In this document: piece by piece, positions 47,380-59,326 of the stretch | Numbering within the stretch: position 1 is the stretch's first letter | Layout of the letters: each line of letters starts with the position of its first letter | Source: Amyelois transitella | Taxonomy: Eukaryota; Arthropoda; Insecta; Lepidoptera; Pyralidae | DNA: 64,000 bases | Assembly (NCBI RefSeq): GCF_032362555.1 | Contig: NC_083534.1 | Span: 1,764,001-1,828,000, forward strand | Reading direction: 5' to 3' | Notes under the pieces: model-generated | Database searches by the model: none | What the model was told of the DNA's origin: nothing | The model's input: the letters and a program-made list of their open reading frames with translations, nothing else | Made by a program: the position numbers and the translations under genes

Positions 47380-49395
47380 ATGGGCATCTCAGAAAGTCGC
47401 CGTTTGATATCGCTTTATAAAGAATTTAAATGTTTATGGGATCCCAAAGATTCTAATTACACCAATAGAGGTGTTAGAGATGATGCTTGGCGTCAGATTT
47501 CTCGTGAAATGGGGAATAAGTCGATCGAGAACCTAAAGAAAAAAATGCGATCTCTGGCGGGAGGCTACAGAAGGGAGAAACACAGAGAGAAGCAAAGCCG
47601 TATAACTGGATCCGGTAAGAAAACAAAGCTACTTTTTATCTGTAGGTATCAAAATTATATATTTTATTATAAGTAATTACATCATAATATTTACTGTGGA
47701 TTTCACGTGATTTCGCTTTTTACATTTAAGCTGTTAGTGGTTATTTTAATGAGTAACTTGTTTATTTCAGGTGCTCAAGATACATATAAATCAAAGTGGT
47801 TTGCGTATGATGACTTCGATTTTATGGCGGATAAAAATGAACCCGGAACCACACGCGATACATTGGAACATGTGAGCTATTAGTTTACTGATATTCATTT
47901 TGCCAAACTATTGTATGGTTTGTAACAAAGTGTCTTGCTAAGTGGGACCGTATTGTAGTGGCATTTTCGGTTGCTCCTCTTGGTACGACGGCCATCGGTT
48001 GTAGCGATTGTGATGGCGGTTCATTTCGCCAGCTTCCAGGTATTACATCTCCATTCTCCTGTACTGTATCAAACGTTCCTGGCGATATAAAGTTAGGATT
48101 ACTGCGTAAGTAGTTATATAGATGAACCGTTGCCAGCACGACTTTAGTCGCAGTTTCTGGTTCCAAAAGCATAGGTTTACGCAGGACTCTGTAGACAGAA
48201 CTAAGTACTCCAAACGCGTTTTCAACTACTCTACGTGCTCTTGACAGTCGGTAGTTGAAAATTCTTTCACAAGAACCCCTTTCCCGTGTACCATCGTATG
48301 GTTTCATAGTATAATCATTAAGCTGAAAAGCTTTATCACCTAGTATATAATAGGGTACCTCAATTTTATAGGGAACTTGCAATATCTCCGGTGGAGGAAT
48401 ATTTAGCTCTTTTTTTTCAAGTTTTTTATATAAATTTGTGCTTTTGAACACGCCTCCATCTGATATTCTGCCTTTAGTCCCAACATTCACATACAGGAAC
48501 CTATAATTTGCATCTACTAATGCAAAAAGAACAATACTAGGAAATAATTTGTAATTATCAAAGTCGTTGCCACTATTAAAAGGCGATTGTATAGCGACGT
48601 GTTTGCCGTCCATCGCTCCTATCACGTGTGGGAAATTCCACTTATTCTCGAATTGCTGAGAAACTGTACGCCATTCTTCTTTAGTTGACGGCACCTGAAA
48701 ATAAAGGAGATCTTAATTATAATATAAAGCTGAAAATAAGAATAAGCAGTAAATAGTAATAATAATTGTTGTTACAGGTAGAATCTGATACGACTGAAGG
48801 GGAACTTGAAGTTAATACTACAGTGAGCGAAAACGAGAACAGTAACATTACTAGTGACACACAACCGGAGAGAGCCAACCACCACACAGATCAGAGTAGA
48901 GAGCAGAATGATCAGAATGCACAATCCAGTGTCCAAACAACAAACAAAAGAACAAAAAAAAGAAAGAAAACTACTTCTAATAATGCAGATGACATATCAG
49001 ATGAAACTCTTTCAGAGGCTTTCCAACTTCTGCAACAATGTTCTCAGCCACCACAACCGGAAACTGATTGTTACATTGCTTTCGGGCAGTATATATCTAC
49101 TGAATTGCGGAAATATGATGCAGTAACATTAGTTAATGTCAAAAATGCTATATGCCAAGTTATTTTTCAAGCTGACACAGGAAGATATGGGGATAGCAAT
49201 TATGGGTATTACACTAATTCATATCCTGGCACACCAATAGCATCCACTTCATCACAGTCCCAGTCTCTACAACCTCAAAATTATCCAGCTCCAATTCCAC
49301 AGACATCACCGTCTGCTCATCTAGCCTCCAATTCATCGCAGTCCCAGTTTCTGAAACCTCAGGATTATTCACTTCCACAGTCACCACCGAATTAA
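47380..49395 (+). CDS. Harb-A MADF/BESS-type DNA-binding protein, 317 residues
   Basis: Exons 47380-47614, 47771-47871 and 48778-49395 join in phase (235+101+618 = 954 nt), with donors GGATCCG/GTAAGA and ACAT/GTGAGC and acceptors TTATTTCAG and GTTACAG. The N-terminal MADF domain reads RRLISLYKEFKCLWDP, DDAWRQISREMG, LKKKMRSLAGGYRRE and KWFAYDDFDFM. A Ser/Gln-rich tail with a basic patch (KRTKKRKKT) follows. Harbinger elements need such a Myb/SANT-type partner for transposase nuclear entry and end binding. Exon 2 ends 13 nt before the transposase stop on the other strand. Confidence 0.85.
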
Positions 49396-49953
49396 ATAAG
49401 TACCTACCTATATCATGTTTTCAAAAAATAATTAATAATTGTAAACATGTTACTTCTTTAAATTATGATTGTAATACACTACTTTTTTATTGAGTAATAA
49501 AGTATGGTTTTACTTACCTTTACATAATCATTTAACAGGTCAATGATGGCTTCACAAACTTCAGGAATAATTATCGATATAGACTGTTTGGAAATGCGGA
49601 ACAGATACTGCAAACTGACGTACGAATCTCCAGTTGCTAAAAATCTCAATGTTAGTAATAATCTTTCCTTCACAGTAATGGCATCTCTATAATTTGTATC
49701 ATTCTTTCTTAGCTTGTTATTTAATAATGAACACAATATCTCAAATTGATTAGCATTCATTCTTGCAAAATTGTGTTCACCTTTATCTGACACTAACTCT
49801 GCGTACAGCTGAGTTCCAGATTCCAAGCGATTTTTGTAAATTTGTTTCACCCAAAACCATCGTTTTCTTTTTTGTGATTTTTTGCAAGCATTTAAGCAAA
49901 ATAAAAGTTACTGCTGCAACGGCAAGACGCCGCCGTTGTACGTGTGACTCCAT
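47885..49953 (-). CDS. Harb-A transposase (HARBI1-type), one frameshift in an A-run
   Basis: Exon 1 49953-49518 (donor GTAAAG/GTAAGT), exon 2 48694-47885 (acceptor TATTTTCAG). DDE core in exon 2: IGAMDGKHVAIQSP (D), YILGDKAFQLND (D) and RRVVENAFGVLSS (E). Exon 1 starts MESHVQRRRLAVAAVTFIL. The next conserved text (KRWFWVKQIYKNRLESG) is in another frame, one base off, across an A-rich stretch at 49862-49888. The rest is intact. It could be a true lesion or an assembly error. Confidence 0.82.
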
Positions 49954-50213
49954 ATCGTACAAGAGTTAGACTGGCTGAATCACGGATCGCCTTAGGCAGC
50001 CATTACACAGTCAATCCAGATCGCGATCCGTGATCGTGATCATTGATCTCGATTTAGATTGACTGTGTAACGTGTTGGATTGATAGATCGAGCGATCGGA
50101 TCACAAATAACTAGATTTTTTGAAATCCATGATCGCGATCCCGAGATCGCCATCCAGATTGAGCGTGTAATGAGAAGTTTTTTCAATTTACATCAGTCAG
50201 CGTTCGCACCGCG

Positions 50214-52801
50214 ATGGAGTCGGACGACGATGGTGACGACATGGCGTCGCCGCAACCGCAACAATCCACGTCAAAGACGCCGAATAATTCTCCCGAAGAA
50301 GAGTTTATTTTATCTCTGGAAACTATGCCAGAATTATGGGATAAAAAGTGCAATGATTACACAAATAAGTACAAACGAAGAATCGGGTATGAGAAGCTCC
50401 AAAAAATTTTAGTGAAAATTAAACCACGTACCACTGTTGAAGATGTAAAGAAAAAAATTAATAGTCTGCGGTCAAATTATAGAAGAGAATTAAAAAAGAT
50501 AGTCACTTCAAAAAGGTCAGGTGCTGGCACGGGTGAGGTTTATGTACCAAAATCGTGGACGTTTAAATATCTTACATTTCTACAAAACGCAGAAAAGCCT
50601 GTTTCTGAGGTGAGCTAATTAATTGTGTTATTAGTTTATAAAACAGTTTTATTGTATTGCATTATTTATTTACCAGTTTCATTAGTTACAATTTTACCTT
50701 CATTACAAAAATATTGACATAAATTTTCCCTTATCGATTTTGCGTCACGTGGTGGGTTTCTATTATGAGTACACTCCATATCGACAAACGTATTAGTATG
50801 TTTTGATTCTTTTTTTTTATGGGAGGAAAGATACGATTTTGAAGCATATTGCAGGAGGTAATTATGTAAATAGCAACATGTCGCTGTTATAAGTGCTGCC
50901 TTGCTGGGTTCAAAGGCTAAATCTCTTTGGAAAATACCGAATTTAGAATTCAGTATGCCAAAAGCACATTCAACTACCGATCGTGCACGTGAGAGGCGAT
51001 AATTAAATACTTTGCGTTCTTCATTTAGTGAATTTTGTGGGAATGGTTTCATTAAATTTTGGCCCAAGGCAAACGCTTCATCAGATATAATCACATACGG
51101 AGATATTCGAGCAGAACCCGGTAATATTGAAGGTTCGGGTAGATTCAATTTTTTTTGTTGGTAAAGTTCCCAAAATTTGGTATAAAATAATACGCCTCCG
51201 TCAGATATACGTCCATTAGTTCCAATATCTATCATAATAAATTCCTTTTTTGCATTAACTAATGCCATGAGGACAATGCTATGGAAGCCTTTGTAATTAT
51301 AATACAAAGATCCAGAATGAGCAGGTTTTTTAATTCCTACGTGTTTCCCGTCCAAAGCTCCTAAACAATTCCAAAAGTGGTATCTGTTCCCAAACTCTTC
51401 TGCTACTGCTTTCCATTCGTCTTCAGTTGTTGGCATCTGAAACAAATAATGAAACTCCATTTAATTATACACATAACAAAAAATATACCTTTCAGTATAG
51501 TGTAGTGAGGGTTATTACATAAAAATGAATGAATGTGCTTTTCAGTGAGTACAGGGATGGTTTTAAAGTCATAGTTGGATAATTGGACCAGATAGGTGGC
51601 GCTGTTGTCGAAATCGAGAAAACGGGGACGAAGCCGCGGGCACCCAGCTAGTGTTTAATAAAAATTATACCTGAAAATATACCTGTCATGTGTAGTGAGT
51701 GTACGTACATAACAAAAATTGTATCTTTCATGTGTAATATAGTGTAAAATGAGTGTAAATGCGACAAACTTAATATTCTTTGTTCTGCAGATTTCACACA
51801 CGGAAGATTCAGATGATCCATCTATGATACAACAACCAAATGATACTCAAGAAGAATCGCGGCAAGTTTCGAGCCAAGAAAATAGTTCTTCACTGTCCTC
51901 TATCAATGTAATGCCAGCGCCTGCTCAAGTTAATGAGGGATCTAATGCAAAAAAGAAAAAAATAACAATCGCTCGTACTCAACATGAGTTACTAAAGAAG
52001 GCTTGCACTTACTTATCTCAACCAGAGAAAGCATGCAGTTCAGCAGCATTAGTCTGGTCTGAAAAACTTGAACAAATGGATCCAATACAAAAATTATACG
52101 CCGAAAAGGCCATAAATGATATTTTGTTTGAAGGGCAGTTGGGGAATTTGAATAGATTCTCTGTAAAAATTAACCAATCGGTATCCGAAGATATATTGCC
52201 CTCTTCAAATTCGTCGTCACCAGCATATATACACCGTTCTTCATCAGCAAGACATGCACCGTCGCCGCGTGAAAATATCTATACTTACACACCATCACTT
52301 CTAGCGGCTGAACGTTCGTCAGCACCAGCAAATATACCATCGCCTCGTGAAAATTGCTCTAACTACACAGCATCACCTTCACCTCCGTCGGCTCCATCAT
52401 CGCTCAGGAAATCTTCTGAACGCTCTTCATCAGCAACACATACACCGTCGCCTCGTGAAAACGTCTATACCTACGCACCATCACCTCTAGCGGCTCCATC
52501 ATCACTAGGGCAATACTCTGAACATTCGTCATCACAGGCGCAAAACGTTTTACATCCAATTGCATCAAACATAATAATTAACAATCCTGCTTCAATGCCA
52601 CCGCCTTCATTTGCTTCATCTACACCATTAGTGATACAAGTCAATACAGATTCTCTAAATGAACAGGATAGTTATAACCTACACATTCCATCAACAATTG
52701 ATGCCACTCCCCAAATCCCACCTTCTGATGCTACTTCTCAATTTACATATTCAGAGTACAATGTTGGTACACTGTTTGCTGAGTTTAAGGCGGATTTGTG
52801 A
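50214..52801 (+). CDS. Harb-B MADF/BESS-type protein, 468 residues
   Basis: Exons 50214-50609 and 51791-52801 (396+1011 nt), donor TCTGAG/GTGAGC, acceptor TTCTGCAG. MADF domain: EEFILSLETMPELWDKKCND, KRRIGYEKLQKILVKI, DVKKKINSLRSNYRRELKKI and YVPKSWTFKYLTFL. A BESS-like helix pair reads MDPIQKLYAEKAINDILFEG. The C-terminal half is Ser/Pro-rich with three PSPREN repeats (IYTYTPS, CSNYTAS, VYTYAPS following). It is the partner of the transposase on the opposite strand, whose exon 2 lies wholly in this gene's intron. Confidence 0.88.
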
Positions 52802-53446
52802 TTGATTTGATTTTTGATTTTTCTTGATTTTCCTTGATTTTGATTTTCCTTGATTTTCCTTTTTAAATAAAAAAATAAATATGAACCTATGTGTTTTAAT
52901 AGTATATTAGAAATACTTACATAACTGTACAAATTATGATTGGGTACATTTAATTGCTTACGGGACATACTAAAAAAGGGGTGCTATTGACTGGAAATGA
53001 CTTACCTTTATGCAGTGTTGAAGTACATGAACAATTGCTCTACATGTGTCTATAATGATTTCACCAATGGCAGCTGGAGACATTATTACCGAAAATTTTA
53101 GGCATTCAATAGTTCTGCCAGTCGCGAGGAAACGCAATGTAGCAGCTAATTTTTCTTTAGGGGTTATGCTCTTCCGCATGCAGGTATCTTGTTTTAACAA
53201 GTGTGGTGTAACTCTTTCCAACAGATGATTAAAGCATGCATCATTCATCCTGTAGTAATTAGCATAATGGTCCTCTTCCTCAGTACTATGAATTTCATGT
53301 AACAAGTTCAAATGGGTGTAGATGTTCCTCTTTAGTAACCATGGTTTAACCCAACGTTTCCTATTAACACGTTTCTTTACAGCAGAAGCAATTATTATTG
53401 CTACACAAGCTTTTTTCTTCTGATTTACTTGTAAACACGTGTTCAT
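50666..53446 (-). CDS. Harb-B transposase (HARBI1-type), 403 residues
   Basis: Exon 1 53446-53006 (donor ATAAAG/GTAAGT) and exon 2 51436-50666 (acceptor TTGTTTCAG) join in phase 0 (441+771 nt). N-terminal RKRWVKPWLLKRNIYTHLNL and SITPKEKLAATLRFLATGRT. DDE: CLGALDGKHVGIKKP (D), VIISDEAFALGQNLMKP (D) and RSVVECAFGILNS (E). Full length, no lesion. The MADF exon 2 lies in its intron. Confidence 0.93.
51590..51655 (+). repeat. Helitron-like 3' end fragment in the Harb-B introns
   Basis: ggacgaagccgcgggcaccc then agCTAGtg: the terminal hairpin and CTAG of a Helitron without its body. It lies in both the MADF and transposase introns. Confidence 0.5.
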
Positions 53447-53887
53447 CTTGACAGTGGCGAACAGTGGACTGATGTGATCTGGAGTGAACGTCTAATGACG
53501 CTTCAGTCGCATCAAGATCCATCAATCTGCTGTGATCCGTGACCTTGGTCGGATCGCGATCTGGATTGACTGTGTAATGGCTGCCTTAGGATCGCTTGGA
53601 GCGCATATTTGGGATCGCAAGTTTCCAAGAGTGGATCGGCCTAACACGATCCACGATCCACGCTCCGCGATCCTGGATCGCGGATCGCGGGATCGTTGGA
53701 TCGTCCGGTGTGGACCCGGCTATTATCATTACATTTTGATCACTCCTCGTATAGTTTTGTACGGGTAATTTGTGGTGAAAGTTGTAGTCAAGAAGTTGCC
53801 GGTTTATAACGTAAACAAAGGTTAATTCGACTGTTTTTTGTTGTAGTTAATCCTATTGATTATCGTTTTGTAAACCATCAGGTATAC

Positions 53888-54225
53888 TTTATCAAATATA
53901 ATAATTCAAAGACCTTCTTGAAGAATTTGCAAGCGAATTATGGCGATGTTATCTTACATACGGCCGTCAGATGGTTGAGCAAAGGTAAAGTATTAGAACG
54001 GTTCTTTCATTTAAAACAAGAAATAATACTTTTTCTACTACAAAGTGGCGAAGAATTCCCCCAACTAGAGCAAAGCAAATGGTAGATACTTGCGACTTTT
54101 TTGACCGATATTACTATGAAATTCAATAGTCTTAATTGAGAGATGCAAGGGCCTAACAAGAAATTTGGAGAAATGACAAATAAAGTGTTCGCATTTGAAG
54201 CTAAACTCCAATTATAAATGAGCTC
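53888..54225 (+). pseudogene. hAT transposase fragment (GTF2IRD2/ZBED-like)
   Basis: Reads FLKNLQANYGDVILHTAVRW, LSKGKVLERFFHLKQEI, ATFLTDITMKFNSLN, stop, EMQGPNKKFGEMTNKVFAFE. This matches the middle of hAT transposases (LHTEVRWLSRGKVLERFFxLR ... FLTDITxHLNxLNxxLQG). No ends or BED finger nearby. Confidence 0.75.
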
Positions 54226-54379
54226 GAATATTTCAATAAATATTCTAATAAAAAATATGTATGACTCATTTCTTCGATTTGCTTACATATAAATAAATAT
54301 ATATTATAAACATATGTAAAGAAATGATATTTCTTTATTTTGAATTTTGCCGCGCTTTCGACATTGCCGGTGTCATTAA

Positions 54380-55140
54380 CCTTTTAACCGCGCGAGTCGC
54401 CGCATATATGCGACAAATATTGCCGTGCCCCTACCGCCCGTGTCGTATTTCTGCGACAGAGAATATCCATGATTTTTTCGTTCTATTATCGTCCTATTAA
54501 CTTCGTGGTATAACTAAAACTATTATTGAATAGAGCTATTTATTACAACAATTACTTAAAATTATGTTTCATAGCTCTAAGCATTGTCGAAAAAACTTAA
54601 ACAAAAATAAGTAATTGGCAGCTCGGACTTTTCTTCGGTGTCTATCGCGCGTGTCGCATAAATATGACCATAGGGATGGGATACAATGCAATGCGCATTT
54701 TAAAAACAAAATAACAAACAGTTAAATAATCAGGTATAATGCATCATTCAGCATGAAATAAACAGTGTCATACGAAATAAAGTTAAATTTAACATATTGT
54801 CTTGTGTTACTATTTTTTTCCCTTATTATTCAAGAAAAGTATCCCTCAGAATCTTTGTATAACGCCAACATTTGACGTTAGTTCCCATCCCTAGACGGCT
54901 ATGCTTGCAACACATTTCTCTAGTTAGTCCAGCGCGGCTGTCGCATAAATACGACCGGCTGCCTACGTCATCATTCAAACGAATGGAAAGTTCCATTGTT
55001 GTTCGGCGGGGCATTGTCGATAAAATAGGTAGTCGATTTCAATAATGACGACTACTGAGGAATTATTAAGAATATTAGAAGGAGACGACGAATCATGCGA
55101 ATTTATAGAAGAATTTATAAGTGATGGAGAGGTAAGTACC
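54380..55140 (+). mobile_element. piggyBac PB6, 5' end only
   Basis: TTAA (54376-54379) is followed by CCTTTTAACCGCGCGAGTCG and nearby GTCGCATATATGCGAC palindromes, with further GTCGCATAAATAYGACC copies at about 54655 and 54940. At 55045 a frame opens MTTTEELLRILEGDDESCEF, the acidic start typical of piggyBac transposases, followed by a GAG/GTAAGT donor-like site. The rest is absent; an RTE fragment follows. Confidence 0.6.
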
Positions 55141-55397
55141 TATGTAAATTTGTTTTTATGTTAGTTGCACATTATTCAGTAGGTATAGGTATAAATAAGA
55201 CTTTCGTTGGGTTTAGGTAACTTCTTGATAAATCGAAATAGTATTTAAATATTGTGATGTAATTCTGTTATTATATTATATTAAGTACCTACCTATTTAT
55301 CTACATATCCTATTGTTGGTTCCTATTTGTTAAAGTTATATACCTACCTATGTAGATAGGTACCTACTATTTGTTACGAAATGTAATTTTCATGTAG

Positions 55398-56003
55398 AGA
55401 GAATATAAAAGGTATTTATGAATCAGCTATAGAAGGTAGGGTCGAAAGAGGACGTCCGAGAAGAACATACCGTGACCATATTGGCGATGTTCTTCAGAAA
55501 GGACATGTGCGTAGTACTCGGAATAGGCGAGCATGTATACCTATACTTTATTTCAAAAACTTACACATAGTTTACAATATAAACTGGCTAAGGTTTAGGT
55601 ACAGCATGAGATTTGAACTTATCAAACTATGTTCCAGAGTAATTAAACTCTGCCACTTAAACTAGGGTACCTAAACCTGTTACATAAGTGACAGTGTTCG
55701 GTCACAAGGATATTGGTATTTGTATGTTTGGATAGCGAGTGTGCCGTGTGGTTTTTTATGTATCTGGTAGAGAATAGGTATAACGTATATGAGCATGCTT
55801 GTGTTTATATTAAATATGTGTGTATTTGCATAAGTTTATGTGTACCTACATGTTTCTGTTTGGATGATGTGGATGTATGTGAGTGCGTGTATGAATGCAT
55901 GGATGTAAGTGAGGCAAAGGTGCAGGGATTGTGGCAGGTGGCGTTCAGTGGTCTCTGCCTACCCCCATGGGAATAAGGCGTGACATTATGTATGTATGTA
56001 TGT
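55398..56003 (+). repeat. RTE-like LINE fragments, diverged
   Basis: 55430-55540 reads IYESAIEGRVERGRPRRTYR and DVLQKGHVRSTRNRRACM, the same region as IYKESVEGKVGVGRPRRTYL in the large RTE. 55915-56003 is the 3' end (tctgcctacccccatgggaa plus TATG repeats). A TGTG-rich stretch separates them. Confidence 0.75.
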
Positions 56004-56013
56004 AATTTTGACC

Positions 56014-56286
56014 CATAGACGACTAAGCCCTATAGACACCGCATTGCACGCACCCGCACGCGCCAAACATTAGACGCCTCGTTCATATGTAAGCGCCACG
56101 CCCGCCCCCGAGCTTTTTAGTACAAAATTAAGCCTGCAAAAATATATTTATATTTGTGTTATACCGCTTACCTTGAAATACCCAATCACAGAGCTCGATG
56201 TTCACCGGCGCCCCCCTGGCTATTGGGGATTACATTCTAATATTAAATATATTTGATGCGTAGTCTATAGGGCTTAATCGTCTATG
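56014..56286. mobile_element. 273-bp hAT-like MITE
   Basis: Inverted ends CATAGACGACTAAGCCCTAT (56014) and ATAGGGCTTAATCGTCTATG (ending 56286), 24 bp with one mismatch. The 8-bp direct repeats TTTTGACC at 56006-56013 and 56287-56294 are the duplication length of hAT elements. No ORF. Confidence 0.88.
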
Positions 56287-56354
56287 TTTTGACCTAATGA
56301 CTATAACAAATAATATAATTATGTAATAAATTGTAACTTGTCATTTAAAATAAT

Positions 56355-56600
56355 ATATATAAATAAATATATACGGGACAAACTACACTGATTGAGTTAG
56401 CCTCGAAGTAAGTTCGAAACTTGTGTTACGAGATACTAACTCAACGATACTATATTTTATAATAAATACTTGTATAGATAAACATCCAAGACCCAGGCCA
56501 ATCAGAAAAAGTTCTTTTCTCATCATGCCCTGACCGGGATTCGAACCCGGGACCTCCGGTGTCACAGACAAGCGTACTACCGCTGAGCCACAGAGGCCGC
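56355..56600 (-). mobile_element. tRNA-derived SINE (family A)
   Basis: Minus copy: the head (GCGGCCTCTGTGGCTCAGCG on minus) is at 56600, B-box GGTTCGAATCC, and an ATTT tail at 56355. Confidence 0.87.
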
Positions 56601-56910
56601 ATTTCAGGATCATGAAGACAATGAAGGCATTAATTGGACGTCAGACATAACTTTACCTGTGTAGCGGCCGTTCAGCCTCCATGGACAATCCACTTTTTGA
56701 CTTAACATTTTAGATGACTAAAACCGACTGACAGACTGGGAAAAAAAGGACAATCGACTTGAACACTAAGGAGACGACCATAAGACGACGAGACGACAAG
56801 ACGTATCTTGAACGGGAAAATTCTTTTTTTATTTTATTCAGACTAGACAAAGACCCTAACAGACCCTCGGCCCGTTCAAGTGGTCCTTCGAGCCATACGC
56901 AATCACACCC

Positions 56911-58955
56911 ATGGTTGAAACTAGATCCGGTAAAATGACATCGGAAGAGATACGGGCTAGCGCTACCGCCGACCTGACCGGGCCGGGCCGACAGTCCGCC
57001 CACGGCAGCCGCGCACCGTCTCCTTGTCCGTCCATACGATCCGACACGACAAACCAGACGATTGTAAAGGCACGACGACGACGCCTTATCGACCTTCAAT
57101 TGGAAGCGGCTGAAGAACATGCTCTGATCGAGAAGCGCCTTTTGGAGCAGAGGTTAGCTATACAACAACAAGCTATAGCCGAAGAAGATGACAATGTATC
57201 GATAGCCTCACGTCCACGGCCGCGGACGTCGATAGCAGGTACACATGTTTTACCTCCCAATACGACACATGAAACTTGTCCAACTGTAAATAGTCTTGTA
57301 CATACTGTAAATAAATTGCTGAGTAGACAGACTTCAGCAAAAGACCTACCCCTGTTTTCGGGAGAGCCTGAGGAATGGCCCTTATTTTATAGTCAGTTTA
57401 TGTCCTCGACGAAGTTATGTGGCTATAGCGACGACGAAAACATCGCTAGATTAGCACGTTGCCTGAAAGGCCGTGCCAGAGACGCTGTATCGGCATTATT
57501 AGTTTCCGCAACGAATCTCAAAATTATTATAAGTACCCTTAAGTTAAGATTTGGACGACCAGATTTAATTGTTGAAAATTTATAGGAAAAAATACGGCTT
57601 ATGCGTGACGTCAGACATGACGACGTCAACCATTTAATAGAGTTTGCGACTGCTGTACAGAATGTCACAGCTACTATGAAAATGACCGAAGAGGTTGGGC
57701 ATTTACAAATCCATCTTTGATACGTACCATCATAAACAAATTACCATCTATTTTGAAATATCAGTGGAGTATGCATGCTGCGAGTTTGGGAGTTAAATCG
57801 ATCACCCTGTCCCACGTATCTGAATGGCTGATGACGACCGCCAATGCCGCTACCTACATCGCTCCACTGATCACTAAGCCGCCGACCCCGAATATTTCGA
57901 AGCCGCAAATCAAGTCCGAACTAAAATATAAGACAGTCGCGACGTCTATGACAGAGCCTTCATCACTGACACCAAGATGTGTATTTTGCAGTGGTAAGCA
58001 TTTTGTAAATAATTGTACAGATTTTAAAGCCTTGACCATAGATGACCGTTAGAAGCTCGCAACGGAAAAGAAACTATGTTTTTCCTGTTCGTCTGAGCGC
58101 CACCAGCTGAAAGCCTGTAAGAGGAAGACGAAGTGCACGATGCCCGACTGCACACGAGCACATCACACACTCTTGCACGCTGCTCCGCGACCTGAGACCG
58201 CTGTTGAAGACATTGTCAGGACGGTCAATACGTGCACACAAAAGAATCATGTGCTGCTAAAGGTTGTTCCAGTTGTGGTTTCCGGAGGAAAAGGCGATGT
58301 CTCTACGTTCGCTCTCCTAGACGAAGGGTCGGCAGTGACCCTGATGAGCTCGTCGTTGCTGGAGAGGGCCGACATCACGGGACCTACGTCGAGCCTACGT
58401 ATCCGCGGCGTGACTGGAATGACTACTACGGAGGCAGACTCGAAGACGGTCTCTTTTAAAATTCGTGGACTGAACGAGAAAAATGTATTTAATGTAAATA
58501 AGGCGCGTTCTGTACATAATTTAAATTTGTCTGTAAATAGTTTTTTGTATAAAAATATTGTAAATAAAAATCCATACTTGACAGACTATGCGACAAATTA
58601 TGACATACGACCTGACAAGGTTGAACTTCTTATAGGACAAGACAACATTGACCTAATTATAACTAGACAAGTTATACAAAAACATAAGACTGGACCGACG
58701 GTATCCAAGACTGACTTAGGATACGTTATACATGGCAATGTGGGACTTGGTGGACTACCAAACGACTTGACTGTCCTACACGTCTGCCGATGTGAATCAG
58801 ACTTACATGACTTGGTTAAACGTTCTTTTTCTACAGAATCATTCGGCGTAAAGCAGTCTGATGACTTTTCCCTTTCTCGGGAGGATCAGCGGGCGCTGAA
58901 TATTACGCACGCCATTCTATTATGCAGGGATCGCGGCGGGCTAGCGACGATGTAA
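56911..58955 (+). pseudogene. BEL/Pao retrotransposon gag-protease relic
   Basis: Gag: SIRSDTTNQTIVKARRRRLI, LPLFSGEPEEWPLFYSQF, RLARCLKGRARDAVSALLV. A stop at 57583 and a frameshift near 57695 follow. Zinc knuckles: CVFCSGKHFVNNC, a stop at 58050, [14 protein letters not shown] and [15 protein letters not shown]. Aspartic protease: [33 protein letters not shown]. The frame ends at 58955 before reverse transcriptase. No LTR pair is visible. The order and the DUF1759/DUF1758-like text identify the family. Confidence 0.85.
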
Positions 58956-59326
58956 TGACGTTTCGCGGGCTCATTGCCACTCGTCGCATCGCAGCGATAG
59001 TATCGCCGTGTGGAGACGGTTTCATAGAGAGTGTATAGAAATACGTGGCACGACGATAATATCGTCGCGATTCTCTCGGTCGTGGAGTCAGCGCCTAAGG
59101 GTTCATACAGACGAACTGCAAGTTGTAAACGTCAGAGTCTACTTCAGCCGTCGCCATCTGTCGACGGCAGCCGACGACGCGTCGGCGGCAGCAGTCAATA
59201 CGTCGACGGCTGCCGCCGACAGGTGGCGATGTTTGCGGTTCTTGCGTGTTTCGTCCGCCATTTTGTCAGTCGACTGCAAATAGACGGAGAGTGCGCAAGC
59301 GTCACGCATCCACAAAATGAGCTACC
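58956..59326. other. GC-rich stretch, possible end of another Harbinger-type element
   Basis: CCTAAGGGTTCATACAGACG at 59095 resembles a Harbinger terminus, and GTCGACGGCAGCCGACG and CGTCGACGGCTGCCGCCGAC are near-inverted repeats at about 59160 and 59200. No partner end is seen. Confidence 0.35.

Larger units (their letters stand above)
49995..53585 (+). mobile_element. Intact Harbinger element Harb-B inside Harb-A
   Basis: Ends GGCAGCCATTACACAGTCAA (49995) and TTGACTGTGTAATGGCTGCC (ending 53585), matching over about 36 bp (through CAGATCGCGATCCG). TTA flanks at 49992-49994 and 53586-53588. 3.59 kb, both genes uninterrupted. It is inserted in the transposase-promoter side of Harb-A. Confidence 0.95.
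47144..53721 (+). mobile_element. Harbinger element Harb-A (holds Harb-B)
   Basis: Ends AGCCGGGTCCACACCGGACG (47144) and the complementary CGTCCGGTGTGGACCCGGCT (ending 53721) extend to at least 24 matching bases. ATT flanks both sides (47141-47143, 53722-53724). About 2.98 kb after removing Harb-B. It carries an MADF gene on plus and a transposase on minus. GC-rich subterminal DNA is full of GATCGCG motifs. Confidence 0.92.

Noticed and set aside
47380-49395. MADF genes as host transcription factors
   Set aside because: Each lies inside Harbinger terminal inverted repeats with target duplications and beside a transposase, so they are element-encoded partners.
53722-53890. Right part of piggyBac PB5 after Harb-A
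   Set aside because: The first codons after the ATT duplication run into a stop, and no PB5 right end (complement of CCCTAGAAGGCTAACC) is found in the window.
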